DNA of 64,000 nt from Siderastrea radians (lineage: Eukaryota; Cnidaria; Anthozoa; Scleractinia; Rhizangiidae), in assembly GCA_964017195.1 (NCBI GenBank), contig OZ024900.1:27149929-27213928 (forward strand), in the 5' to 3' direction. The notes under the pieces were generated by a model. The model did not search any database. It was not told the DNA's origin and saw only the letters and a list, made by a program, of their open reading frames with translations. This document shows positions 24,000 to 35,533 of this stretch, piece by piece (position 1 is the first letter of the stretch; each line of letters begins with the position of its first letter). A program made the translations under genes and the position numbers.

Positions 24000-25290
24000 G
24001 TTACGATTTTGAGATATAAAACAACATTCTTTAATCCCGACATGTTTCGGCAATGTCCGAATGGCATTGTCTCAATACAGTTGCAGTGCGAAGTTGCATT
24101 TAAAGTAACAGTTAAAACTAGAATTGCCAATCATAAACTATAAATAACAAAAGAATATACGATAACGTAGGAACTATAAAGAGAGTCTTAAATTAACAAG
24201 ATGCAGTTGCTGATTCAAAGTAGGCTGTGCCCGGTGGATAAGGGTAGCTAAGCTGGTGCTAGCATAATACAAGACTTGAAACAATTAGTACAGCCTATTT
24301 AGTGCGACATTTTTCATAGTTCTGCAAGTGCTTTTAAAAATATGTGAGAGGCCCTATCCGTCAGGCGCTCACGTATGCGTGTGGAAAAGTGTTGGGTTGT
24401 TTCACCGACGCAACAGGCATTACAGTGGGCACGAAAATTTCTATACAATCTTTTTTTATAAGAACCTTTTTGATAAGAAAGTTGAGGCTGAAATTGACCC
24501 AGATGTTTAAGAACATGCAAAGGACGTACCGAACCAAGGACTAAGAGATAAAACATTTTCATTCAGTTCTGAACCCGTTTTTGCATCGAGCTAAAACCAC
24601 GTAGTAACCGTAAAAGACTTGTATCGAGTTATATTTTCTTTGTCTAAATATGTATGGCGGATACGTATATAACAACTTTAAACTGAAGTTTGTAGAAGTC
24701 AGGCTATTATCTTCTTGTCATTCTCAACTGTGGAAGTGCAGTAAACGGTGAATTCGCCGAGAAAAAACAACAACAGTGAAAAGGGAAACTGATAATAAGT
24801 CATTACATTTAAAGCGTTCATGGTTCCAAAAGAACATACTTAAGAACGTTTCAGGCTCAAAGCATAAAAAAATAAGAACATCCACTTTCTTTTCAGCCTC
24901 AACCGCAAAATTAGACGCTTTTATTAAAAAAAAGAGTGTACCATACATGAACAGATCCCGCAAGGGCTAGGGTCTTTCGAGCTGAACATATTTCCGTTCT
25001 TGAAAGAAGAAAAAACTGGTTTGATGTCTAAGGTATTACAGTATCGTTTAAGGAGGTGGCGAATTCGTTTCTGTGCAATAATAAACAGGCTTATGTAAGG
25101 AATAACACGTGGGAACGTGCTCCACTAGAGTCGCAGTAACATATCTGTTGACCATCCTTTCCATTAATTGCGTAGGGAAACTATTCCTCTTAAGAATGTG
25201 CTTTTAAGCTTGGCACTGCAAGCTGCATTCTGACGATGACAGTTGACACTGTCGAAACATGTCAAGAATACTATGACTACTAGGAATTCA
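24000..25290 (-). mobile_element. Penelope-like retroelement remnant with GIY-YIG endonuclease fragment
   Basis: On the minus strand 24562-24314 encodes LKHLGQF, then HCNACCVGETTQHFSTRIRE and RASHIF. This corresponds to the C-terminal linker and GIY-YIG nuclease of Penelope-like elements (the usual pattern is CNS-YVGET-HLSTRI-EH and SHIFKHL). The frame shifts after SHIF. At 24030-24075 and 25234-25264 the motif CGAAACATGTC occurs in opposite orientations, a word I associate with the non-coding ends of these elements. No reverse transcriptase is left. It sits inside the granulin-like gene's intron. Confidence 0.6.
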
Positions 25291-25831
25291 AGCTAGCAAT
25301 ATAATTACTAATAGTTCAAGAAAAACCCATTTGGAGACATTAGAATGTGCTACCCTGGACACCAGGGGCGTTTCTCGCGGGTGCTACCTGGCACGCGTCA
25401 CTAATTTAGTGTCTCGCAATATCTTGCCCGACGACAAACGAGCGAGAGAAACTTCTGGTCCCCAGGGTAGGCTTACCAAGCCACTGATAGTCGTAAAACC
25501 AAAGCCAAAATAATAATTGTGACGAATTACTACTGAGGTGGAACCAACGAACCAGCCAGGATACGAAACACATACATATAATAGGCGCCAAACGTTGGAA
25601 AATACGTGTGAACAAGGAGTTAACTTTTAAGGAGACTTCAGTAACAACGGCCAATTTTAGATGTACGGAGTTTAAGTATATATAGGGGATTTTAAAATAG
25701 GATCAAGGGTGCGAGGATTTTACTGTGTATATACTTTTTATAAAGTTTAATTTTAGCTTTTATTAGTTTTTATTATTTTGCACGACCCCACAAGCTGCAG
25801 AGCTTTAACTTTAATCGTGTTGAATTAAAGG

Positions 25832-25859
25832 CTGTCTGTCTGTCTGTCTGTCTGTCTGT
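25832..25859. repeat. (GTCT)n microsatellite
   Basis: Seven perfect GTCT units. Confidence 0.9.
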
Positions 25860-26109
25860 AACAAGACACGATTTGTTTTGCCTTACTTCTCACTGGTTGA
25901 AGCAACTCAATATGTAGCTCTATTGCATCTTTTCTTTACTGACATGTCTAACCGACATTCATAGTACTCTTGCTGTATGGCATTTCAGAGATACAACTGC
26001 TGTCCACGAGGCTTCATGTGCTCTGCTGATGGCAATACCTGTACATCTCAGCATGCTGGCCTTACCCGCAGAACCATTAGGAATGAGTCTTCAAAAATTA
26101 ATAACAGAA

Positions 26110-26113
<4 letters not shown>

Positions 26114-26196
<83 letters not shown>
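26114..26196. repeat. (TA)n microsatellite
   Basis: Forty or so TA units, directly after a potential splice donor and directly before the left end of the putative 9.4-kb element. TA-targeting transposons commonly land in such tracts. Confidence 0.95.
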
Positions 26197-26199
<3 letters not shown>

Positions 26200-26485
26200 C
26201 CGTTTTCAAAAACATTGCTCCTTCAGAGATATATATATATTATATATATCTTTTGTGCTCGCATCAAAAAGGTGATGCACGTGCGCGTATCTTTGATAGT
26301 TGAGGGAGAATAGAATTTATCACAGTTACTCTTATTTTATAGCCTGGAGCGTGAGGGGCAGATTGTGCAAAAACAAAACAAAAAGAATAGAACTTTTTGA
26401 GGAATACTTTTAGAATAAAAACAAGCATCGCTGTATATTCTGAAAGAATAAGAACCTTCTTTTCGTTGTAAGCAGACACTCCGCT

Positions 26486-28019
26486 ATGCCGGTATACAGC
26501 AAAGACATTCGCTGGCGTATTATAGAGCTTCGCTTCATGGAAAATAAAAGCCGCAGGTCAATCGCTCGACGACTTAAGATATGTGTATCAACAGTTAGCC
26601 GCGTGGTGAAAAGATTTTGCCAATATGGCCACGTGCGCCCAGCACGACTTGGAAGGCCCAACATAACATCTCTGCTAACCAGAGGCCAACTTCTTGTGCT
26701 CATGGAGTATGTGTTGAGCAATTCTACAAGTTACATGAAAGAATTAGAGGAGTATTTAATACGGTCTACTGGAAGCTCGCCAAATTTCGCCGGCCTCCAT
26801 CGTGTTTTGAGGCGTCATGGTTTCTCTCGCAAACGCGGGTAAGTCCATATTTTATGAAGGCAAAATATTAGAATATTAATACTGATCTCCTATTAAATGG
26901 TTATTTTTTTTCCGTAACAGGTGAAGAAAATAGCACTTCGGAAAAATCTGGAGCTCAAAAGAGAGTACAAAGAAATTATATCTGTGTTTCGCCCCGAGGA
27001 GCTGATATTTCTGGACGAGTGCTTTTTTGTGAGTATTCTGTCATTACAAAACTCAAAACGATAATGTATGTCAAGGGGAAAAGTTAAAGCTAAAATATAA
27101 ATAGTTTTATTGGGCTGACTGATAGATATTTTTTGTTTGTTTGATTTCGTTTTTATCAGGATCGGTCAATCACCAGGAATTATGGCTACAGCGTTAGGGG
27201 GGAAATAGCAACTGGCAGGTACAAAACTCCTTGGGCTCCGCGAGTCACATCCATTGTTGCCACCAGTTACAATGGTCTTATTGCAGCCCACCTGACGAGG
27301 AAAACGTTCAATGGAAGGAGATTTAAGAGATTTCTTAGAAATGAAATCGCTCCTCTTCTGCAGCCATACAATGGGGTTAATAATAACTCTGTTGTAATTA
27401 TGGGTAAGTGTAGAAGACATGATAGCGCTGTTGCCCAAGAAATATATTTGTCTAACTTCTTCGTCATCAGAACATCGTTGATAACGCAACAAAAGTTACC
27501 GTAATATGACGATCGCTAAATGAGCTGCCAAACAATCATTGAAAAATATCTCTGTGGGTCGACTTAAGGTTTAAAAACGTTTACGTTTTACACCAGAGAC
27601 AAGTTTGTTGTCCTTTTTCGTCCAGAAAAATTCCTTTTTAGTGGTAGAGATGGGTTGGCTTAAAATAATAGTTGCAGAAGAATCCTAGTTTACTACACCA
27701 GACTCCACCATTATAGTCCTTCAGAATGACGTGCTAATCATCATGTGTGTATTTTATTTCAATAGACAACCATGCAGCTCACCACGTCGAAGGAGTAGAG
27801 CAGATAATTGAGGGAACTGGGGCACTTCTTATCTTTCTTCCTCCATATTGCCCCGAACTGAACCCAGTGGAGGGGATATTTTCAATCGTGAAGGCCTGGC
27901 TTCGGGAAAACGAGATAATGTATCTCATCACACCCGATCCAGAGGACATGATTTTAAGGGCTTTCTTTCACGTCAGCAGAAGTGATGTACAATCTATGTA
28001 TGGGCATTTCGGTTATTAA
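26486..28019 (+). CDS. IS630/Tc1-mariner superfamily DD34E transposase, spliced
   Basis: Cuts and pastes TIR elements at TA targets. Four exons: 26486-26838, 26921-27028, 27160-27403 and 27766-28019, all with GT-AG borders. Exon 1 encodes a helix-turn-helix region (SRRSIARRLKICVSTVSRVV) and a linker RPARLGRP; the second half (YMKELEEYLIRS, HRVLRRHGFSRKR) is the usual winged-helix part. Exon 2 carries the first catalytic aspartate (LIFLDECFF), exon 4 the second (DNHAAHH) and the glutamate (LNPVEGIFS), 34 residues apart. Length would be about 319 residues. The exon 1/exon 2 junction does not keep frame with the visible splice sites (total coding length is not a multiple of three), so exon 1 probably holds a small indel or uses another donor. 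The copy is otherwise open in all exons and may be recently active. Confidence 0.8.
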
Positions 28020-28169
28020 AAGCCCAAAGCACTGACAATTTCATTTGCCAACAACAAGGGACCATTGCACTTAAGCACCAGTCAAACAGTAATAACATCG
28101 CCTCAATATCCTCAAATTGTTAATTATTAAACAACGTCGCGACTGTTTAACACCCTTCCGGAATATGGT

Positions 28170-28357
28170 TAGCCTCCGTAGCAAGCGTTTCCGTAAGGTT
28201 TTCCGCACGTTCGAGGCATTTTTCGTTTTTTAGCCGCGCGAAAATTGGGGCGAGCGCAAAAAAGTGCGTGCGCTCGCCCCAATTTTCGCGCGGCTAAAAA
28301 ACGAAAAATGCCTCGAACGTGCGGAAAACCTTACGGAAACGCTTGCTACGCAGGCTA
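28170..28357. mobile_element. 188-bp near-perfect hairpin (foldback) element with 9-bp TSD
   Basis: The first 87 bases (TAGCCTCCGTAGCAAGCGTT onward) are repeated inverted at the right end with one mismatch, leaving a loop of about 14 bases. GAATATGGT flanks it on both sides (28161-28169 and 28358-28366), a perfect 9-bp target duplication typical of Mutator-like elements. High arm identity indicates a recent insertion or gene conversion of arms. Non-coding. Confidence 0.92.
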
Positions 28358-28979
28358 GAATATGGTGAAATGTTTTGACACGTTGAGAAGAATAAAAACT
28401 CTTTTAAATTTCAGTCCAGTCACACCCTAAGCTACGACCAGAACGACGAGAATTTCTTAGAGCGACACATTTACCTCGGCAGACGAGTTCCTTGGCGATG
28501 TAACACAAACATATTTTTTGACTATCTTGGAAATCGATGTTGATGTCTTGGCAGATGCAATTTTCGGTCTTTTGACTTGTTTTGCATGCATTGAGTTCGT
28601 GACAGAATATTTAAGTGCAGTGTTCGCGTGTTTTTGGTAAACGCAGTAATCTCAGCTTGTGATTGAATTATTTTAACTTAACTTCAACATAAAACGCTGT
28701 AAATACTCTTTCATTTATCTCCTGCCGTACTTATATTTTCAGTTGACCGCTAGCCTGCAAGAGCAGACGCTCTCCCAGGCTTGCTGACCGCTTCGGCGCG
28801 ATATGATCATCACATTCCGCCGCATATGTGTGTTCACCTACAATTCAGACACTTGTTTTCGTATTAAATAGAAAGGGGGTTTCATTTAAACCAAGTTTTA
28901 TTAAGTTTTTTTTAAGTTTTATTTTGCATTTTGTTATATCAATATTTTTGACCAAGCCAGATTCCATTTCAGTAACAAA

Positions 28980-29240
28980 GAATTTCCTATCATGTCTTCT
29001 ACACTTAATTACAACAGAGTTATTATTAACCGCATTGTATGACAAGAAGAGGAGCGACTGTTCATTTCTAAGAAATCTCTTAAATCTCCTCCTACTGAAC
29101 ATTTTACTCGTTATTTGGGCGGCAATAAGAACATTGTAACTGGGGGCAGCAATGGATGTGACTGAGGAGTTTTTTACCTCCCAGTTGCTATTTCCCCCCT
29201 AACGGTGTGGCCATAATTCCTGGCGATTGACCGTATCGTT
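28980..29240 (-). pseudogene. Inverted, decayed fragment of the same IS630-like transposase (exon 3)
   Basis: On the minus strand this matches exon 3 of the transposase at 27160-27403: GGTCAATCGCCAGGAATTAT near the start and RRFKRFLRNE then NNNSVVI near the end, with indels and frame breaks between. Only exon 3 sequence is recognisable. Confidence 0.75.
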
Positions 29241-29674
29241 ATTACAGTATTTGGATCGGTGACAGACCCGGGAACCACGTTAAATAATACATATAGATAG
29301 ATACATTCATACATATATTGTGTCACTGTTTGCTTCTATTTCATTATTAAACTTGATTTATACTGAAACAACTTTTCTTTGATAATTGTCAAACTGAGGA
29401 ACGGGCAAATCGAGAAGTCAACCTTAACGCGGTTTATAAAATCTCCCAGTTTCCATTTTCCTGTGCGTGGAATCTTAAGGAGGTTTGAAATCTAGCCGTT
29501 TTTAATGGTATGCTATGCTAATTATCAAGTCTTGCGACAACCTGAGATATATAGAAGACCCAAGGAAACCCTTGTTGTTTTAATGTAATAACTTATTTGT
29601 TATTTCAACTGATGAAAGGTTAGCGCGACGTGGCAGTAAAAACTAGTCTAACAGGAGATGCCATTGTTCCTGTC

Positions 29675-32007
29675 CAGGAGCCATAATCGGGGACGGAGAC
29701 CGTAAGCGCGGGGTCCACGCGGCCCCATCGAAAAAGACAAATGTGCTATTTTTAGAAAAAATTGCGCCACCCTCAACGTCATAAACGCGCGTGGCTACAC
29801 GCAAATTTGTGTACAACGAGGGCGTGCTGGATATGACCAAGATGGTTATAATTATTTGATATCCGGTATGCCCGAGTACACAATTGTTTTTATTATAAAA
29901 AACGCAATCACTAATTGCTATAAAATCAAGACAGAGAAAAAAAGAGAGAGAAACTCCGAGATAAAAGGGAACAAGAATCGATCGCGATCACATGACTGAC
30001 CGAAAAAGGCGCCAAAACCTTGCGAAGTGTTGCAGCGTTTCTTTGCGGAGCTGAATGAACCAATGAAACTGCTCCGAAGTGAACGTACAAGCACAAGGTC
30101 TGGGAAAAATCTCCCAATTATGGGCTCTGAAATGTGGTACGTGTTTGATTTTTCCTGAAAATTGTTGTAATCGTCGTTCAAAGCGGATTGAAGCTGTACG
30201 ATCTCACCGTTATGGCTGCGGGAGTTCAAATGAACAAGTTTGAAATCGCTCCGTTCGCACAACGCTGACAACGGAGCCACCATGTGTTTGTTTGATCGAA
30301 CTGAAGACAGGATTAATAATTAAACTTGAACGATAATTACTATGCAGCTCACGGAAACAAGACTACGGAGGTGAGGAACATTAGAATTCACCATCTTACT
30401 TTTTAAACGCAAACCACAAAACGCAGTTTTTCTTAGTTTAGAGCCCGCCGACGGAATGGTACAAAAATAACACTCAAACAACTGTGAAAGCGATACAACG
30501 TATTTTACATGGCATCTGAGTTGTGTCTAAATGTCTGGAGCTGCTCAAGGGAACACAGATAGAGCCACAACGAGTACAGGTAAAAGAGTGTCAATTTTGT
30601 GTGGTAGAGCCAAAAAATGTCGCCTTTTCTGGTACTGGATTTGTTCAATGCTTGTCGTTCAGACTGTTGCATGATTTTTGTACTGACTCGCCATAAAAAG
30701 TGTGACAATTTTTATTAAATGCTTCTTTCCAATTTCACTGTGCTTTATTTTGTCTTATCTCGATATTTCGGAGTCAAAGCCTTCCGCATGAATCCTGCTG
30801 TTTGTGAAATGTTAAGAACAAGTGATTGACTGGACGATGAAAGAAATTGTAAACAAAGCGCTAAATGCTTAAAGTTCTATTTCTACAGTTTCTTTTCGTC
30901 CTAAGAAATCAAGCACCCTGAAACAACTTAGATTTGTGTCTCAGTGACGTTCAGTCGTAATTTTTTCTTAATTTTGCTTCGATACAAAGTGATTTTTCTC
31001 GCCGGGTTGCTGGCAGAGGAAAATAGTTAAGCTCACTCTGTCGTTGAAACCCTTGCCACATCCACTGCGCTATGTTATTGCCCAGAAAGTAATATTAAGT
31101 ACTAGGGCAGCATGGAGTTTCATTTTATCTTTCTCCTTCTCATCGACGGAAGTAGTTTTTTTTTCTCTTGGTGTTTTTCCAGTTCTCTATTTTGTCGACG
31201 ATTGATAACGCACCACGAGAGCATTTGATTGAAAACAAGGCGCGCTTTTCACTATTCTTGGTCTTCATTATAAACATTTCGGCCATTTCGGTAAAGGCGG
31301 GCATTATTTCAGAAAACATACGCTGAGAAATCTCGACAGACATTTTCTTTGCTGACTCGGTATTTGAATATATGTTACTATTTTTCTTGCAGTGAAAAAA
31401 GTGACAACGATTTATCAGTGCGTTACTTTTCTTCAGTACGTGCTTGGAAAATCGTTTTACAGTCTTTGCAGCTGCCCTTCAATCTCTGTACGTCCTCAGA
31501 GGAGATATATATTCGAGATGTATTTTCCCTTTTTCTGCCTGATTCGCCTTCAACTGATTTTTTCGTAGTTCGACGCCATTTTTGCCCGTAAAACGTTTCT
31601 TCCGTCTAACGGGGAAATCCTCGTCCGACATGTCCGACACATCTTCGCCACAGGATTTTTCTAAAATATTCTCACTGCCATCATCGGAATCACTTGTATC
31701 CAGAGTCACTATCCTCATATCCAGAGTCACTATCCAGAAAGTTCTCCCCAAGGGCTTGCCTCAAATTAGGAAGTGACACTGATGACTGATGACAGAAATT
31801 GAATTTATTCATCTCCAACAAAGGTAATTTCCAACGCCATTTTGTTTGTTTTTCTCTGCGCGGAGTCCTCGCAACACACACGCGCGTGTGTCACGCGCGA
31901 TGGCGGAATTTTTTCTAAAAATAGCATATTTGTCTTTTTCGATGGGGCCAACGCCAATACTGAAAATGGCAGTTAGTTACGGTCTCCATCCCCGATTATG
32001 GCTCCTG
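29675..32007. mobile_element. 2.3-kb element with about 100-bp terminal inverted repeats
   Basis: Left end CAGGAGCCATAATCGGGGAC and the inverted right end agree over roughly 100 bases, including CCCCATCGAAAAAGACAAAT and GCTATTTTTAGAAAAAATT, with a short variable segment near position 35-60. TCCTGTC flanks both sides (29668-29674 and 32008-32014), a 7-bp direct repeat. It contains minus-strand open frames but no transposase that I recognise. It lies inside the putative 9.4-kb element, so it inserted later. Confidence 0.8.
31479..31881 (-). other. Acidic open frames inside the 2.3-kb element, unrecognised
   Basis: From the right end inward the minus strand reads MCVARTPRREKQTKWRWKL and on to NFLDSDSGYEDSDSGYK (31881-31690). 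A second overlapping frame gives TSDSDDGSENILEKSCGED, MSDEDFPVRRKKRF and YISPLRTYRD (31751-31479). An Asp/Ser-rich acidic stretch next to a basic patch suggests the N-terminus of an element-encoded protein, broken by a frame change in the short GATAGTGACTCTGGATA repeat near 31700-31735. Other small minus-strand frames follow (31343-31140, 30283-29918). I recognise no family. Confidence 0.3.
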
Positions 32008-32307
32008 TCCTGTCTCAAATAACTCGATCAGTACACAAATTCGTCGCTTTCGCGACTTTTGATACTAAAATGCACACTGAAATTCAGCACAATTTATATC
32101 TTCATTTGTTGCATTAGCCAGTAAAGAGGGAAATGATTTGTCATATACCCACAACAACAACAACTGTCATTTTGGGGTGATTCCAGCAATAACTAATAAT
32201 TGAAATCCGTAGAAGTCTAACAAGTTTTGAAAAGTTGAAAAACAAATTGCATCTAATAATTATTTAATCTTGACTGCTCTATAACGTGCAACGTGCATGT
32301 TGTACTG

Positions 32308-35252
32308 TCAAATTGACGACATGTCAAGTAGGATCTTCTCCTTCTGGTGGTCAAATTCTTCCTTTGTTAAATGACCGGACTTGTGTAGGTCTCCAAGTAT
32401 TTGAAGCTGTTTGAGAAGTTCTGTCCTGTCGTATGTCTTACTGGTCGATGGCTAGAAAAAAGATATTACAGAACAAAAAAAGTTGCTTTTACAAGCATAA
32501 TAAATGTAGTACGTTAACTAAATTAGCGGTCCATCAGGCCGAACAGTACAGCTTCGCCCCTTCGCCTATAATCGCCTAGAACTACTCTTCCCCTCTGGAT
32601 ATACTGTGTTGAGACACCGGAAATCTTCGATATTAAACGGCGAGTTTAAATATACGCCGGGCCAAAAGGGTGCCTATTGCCTATTAGCTACCCCGGAATT
32701 TCTTCGTTGTGTACGTGACACGCTCTAGGTATAACTCCAAGATATACGACAGTCAAGAACAAGGTTAAAAAAAGGTTAAAAAGCCTCATTTTAAAAATAC
32801 TGAGACCGAATAAACTGGGGGTTCAAAACAAAAAACGCCAAAGTAAGCTAGCAATCTCACCACAGCTTGCGGGACTGATGTGTCCAATTACTATTCGATA
32901 TCATAAATGTGTTCGTTGTAATAATTTATGTAAAAAAATCTTAGATGTTTAAAACTCGTCAAGTGTCTTTCACAACGACATTACCTGATTAGCACTGGCA
33001 AAGGTATTATTGTTGGTTCCGTCGCTTTTAAAAATGGTGGCCATCTCGGTTAAGGCTTGCGTCAGCTCCGATGGCTTTTTGGTGTGTTTCTTCACCACAT
33101 TTCCAAACACAGGAAAATCCGGCGGTTCCTGGAAACTATCATGCAATCCTTTATCCTGTGAAAAAAGGAAGTGAATTACCGAACTATGCCATTTCTGAGT
33201 AGCAATTTCGCAAACATGATCAAATGCTGCCACCCTGACTGAAGTAGCTTATTACATACAATATTTTGTAGTGAAATGCTTTCAAACAATCGCTTGGAAA
33301 AACTTGCCTCACTGTCGACTTTATACTCGCATACTTTATTTAGAAAAATTTCCCCTCTACTTGGAGCTATTCTTTGTCGCATAAAGCCGCCGTTCATTTT
33401 ATTGCTCCTAGACCGTCGTCTTCTTTTCACTTTACACATTAAATTAAACCGTTTGTAGCTTTTACCAGTGCCGTTGCCCAGAGCCTGTATCCCCCCTGCC
33501 CCCAAGCATCCTGATGTATCTCTCTAAGTCGCTTCACAGTTTTGTTGAGCGATGTTTCTTTTTCTGATTGTCTTTTGCGTTTTGGCGTTCTTTTATCCTT
33601 TCCTTCAGATTCTGTGGCTGATTCATCTGAGGACGAAGTTTCTGCTTTGTAAAATTTTGGAAGGAAAAGGTTTTCATTACATATACAATGCAGGTAACTG
33701 TTAACTGTGAGTTAACTGTCCTAAATGTTCGTATACCGGTAATTTAAGTATATTCTGAGAAATAAAACAATCAATGTTAAAATATTGGTTCTCTTAATTA
33801 TATAATTTCTATGATCCTCATTTAAATTTATTTTGAGTAAAGGCTGGTTTCCATATGATCGCTACGATCGCTGCAATCGCTGGCAAAAACGTTCAGCAAT
33901 CGTTGCGATTATGTGGAAACCACAGCTTAGCGATTTTAACGATCACAGCAATCATATGGAAACCAGCCTATATGGAAACTGCTAAGCGATCAAAGCACGA
34001 CCGCTCAACTTTTTTGGTAGCGATCGTAGCGATCATATGGAAACCAGCCTTAATCAAACTGGCTAAGACATTATAGGCTGGTTTCCATATGATCGTTACG
34101 ATCGCTACCGAAAAGTTGAGCGGTCCTTGCGACTTCGATCGCTGTCAGAGCAGTTTCCATATAGGCTTGTTTCCATATGATTGCTGTGCTCGTTAAGATC
34201 GCTAAAAAGTGCTTTCCACGTAGTCGCAACGATTGCTGAACGTTTTTTCAGTTTCCATATGATCGCACCGATCGCTATGATCGCTGCGATCGCTGAAAAA
34301 AGTTTAGCAATTATTCGATCGTATGGAAAGCACTCTCCAGAGCAAGATCGTAGCGATCACAGCGATCGTTGCGTCGCTGAGATAGACTCCAGTTCTAGCT
34401 GAGTGGCGATCGTTGGGATAATGGAAACCACGCGAAAAGTTCGGCATGTCTCTCTTGGTCGCCGAGAAAAAGTTCAAAATACAAAGAAAGCGCGTAGTAG
34501 AATTTTAAGCAAAAAGAGAACAGTATTATTTTAAGGTTCTGGTAGAGCAACAACAAGAAAATAACTAGCTTCTAGAATGAATTTGCAATTGACTGCCGTC
34601 ATGTTGAATTTGAGAAATGGCGCGAACAAGATGTTTTATTCATGTCCTCTCGGTAGTATTTTCCAAGCGATCGAAGCGTTCACATGGAAACCGTTAAGAA
34701 ATCAAAGTGGCAACGATCGTTCAACTTTTTTCGTGCAATCGTAGCGATCATATGGACAGCAGCCTTTATTTAGCGCGAGTCCTTATCGCTGTTGCATGAG
34801 CATCGCGCAGAATGGCCGGACATTTACGCACATTTTAAATAAGCTCCTATGGAGGGTCATTCAAGCGTGAGCGTTAAACATTTAAGTGGCGATATAATTT
34901 CCGCTTACCTTCAATATCCTGGTGTGCTTGGGTTGTCGGCTCCTCCTTCTAACAAATATAAAACAGGGGACATTTATCTTTATGTTTTTCCCCGCTGGCG
35001 AACGCGTCTCTCAATTCTTTATTCGATGTAATTTTATACTTCTTGTTTGAATATCCCACGAACCCAATTTCCGCACATTCTATTTCTTGGAAGCTAAGAT
35101 GGACTAAGATGCTCCCCGTACGTGTCTAAGAGTGTCATCGTGGTTTCGCGAACGTCGTTCAAAACGGGAAATTCACCAATTGCGAACTTCTTGAACGTAC
35201 GCTTGTTTTTTGGGTCAGTATAAACCCAAACGTTGATTTTTAAAGCAGCCAT
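32308..35252 (-). pseudogene. SHOCT-domain protein gene, four exons, broken
   Basis: Exon 1 (35252-34909) starts MAALKINVWVYTDPKNKRTF, continues after a one-base excess in a G-run (near 35122) as LVHLSFQEIECAEIGFVGY and ends with CPLFYIC, an in-frame TAG, then KEEPTTQAHQDIE. Exon 2 (33641-33260) gives ETSSSDESATESEGKDKR, TSLNKTVKRLREIHQDAWG, then after a one-base shortfall in a second G-run (near 33490) KVKRRRRSRSN and FESISLQNI. Exon 3 (33155-32985) gives FQEPPDFPVFGNVVKKHTK. The last exon (32451-32308) is a clear SHOCT motif: LKQLQILGDLHKSGHLTKEE, a short C-terminal oligomerisation module. Splice sites are canonical. Two single-base G-run lesions and one stop mean a pseudogene, unless the G-runs are assembly errors. 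About 290 residues originally; function unknown. Confidence 0.6.
33841..34765. mobile_element. Nested cluster of AGGCTGGTTTCCATATGATC MITEs
   Basis: The terminal word of the 5337-5519 MITE occurs here many times in both orientations (for example near 33841, 33960, 34036, 34076, 34168, 34250, 34745), with GCGATCG palindromes between. This looks like repeated self-insertion or tandem multiplication of one family in the second intron region of the SHOCT gene. Confidence 0.75.
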
Positions 35253-35533
35253 AGTCTGCACTAACAAACCAGATCCGCTCTACCACGATACCACGAGTTT
35301 AAACTGATGACTGATGTAATGCGAATGATTTTATATACCGTTTGACATTCCACAGCCTCACAATCGAGTGCCACTTACACGTGAGCAGGCACACGTTAAT
35401 ATCACTTCCCTATCAAAAATCGTGGCGCAAAGAATTAGCAAGGATGTGCGAAAGGCAGAACAATACTTAATAGAAATTTGACAGCAACAATTGTATTTCT
35501 TCTTTCAAGAGATAGCACCCCCGTTTTATTCTG

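Larger units (their letters stand above)
23291..26113 (+). pseudogene. Granulin-like cysteine-rich protein, two exons, frameshifted
   Basis: Exon A (23291-23530) follows TTTTCAATGCAG. Its first half reads VCPGGKGRCPTDYT in one frame; after an ACGT/ACGT duplication at 23357-23364 the sense continues in another frame as TCCSVQRNGQVQCSPSGY, CEKGLCRKT and MKCDQENACVDK. Exon B starts at 25991 (acceptor CAGAG), completing the split lysine codon, and reads [17 protein letters not shown], then a basic tail up to a possible donor AAAAAG/GTATAT at 26113 at the edge of the (TA)n tract. The cysteine spacing and CC pairs resemble half-granulin modules (secreted growth-factor-like peptides). No signal peptide exon was found with confidence. 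Either the 4-bp duplication kills the gene or exon A begins in the second frame; the CPGG-CPTDYT segment argues for the former. Confidence 0.5.

Noticed and set aside
26114..26303. IYIYIY-repeat protein
   Set aside because: Translation of the (TA)n microsatellite.
28161..28366. CRISPR-like or structured RNA locus
   Set aside because: The single perfect inverted repeat with target duplications is explained by a foldback transposon.
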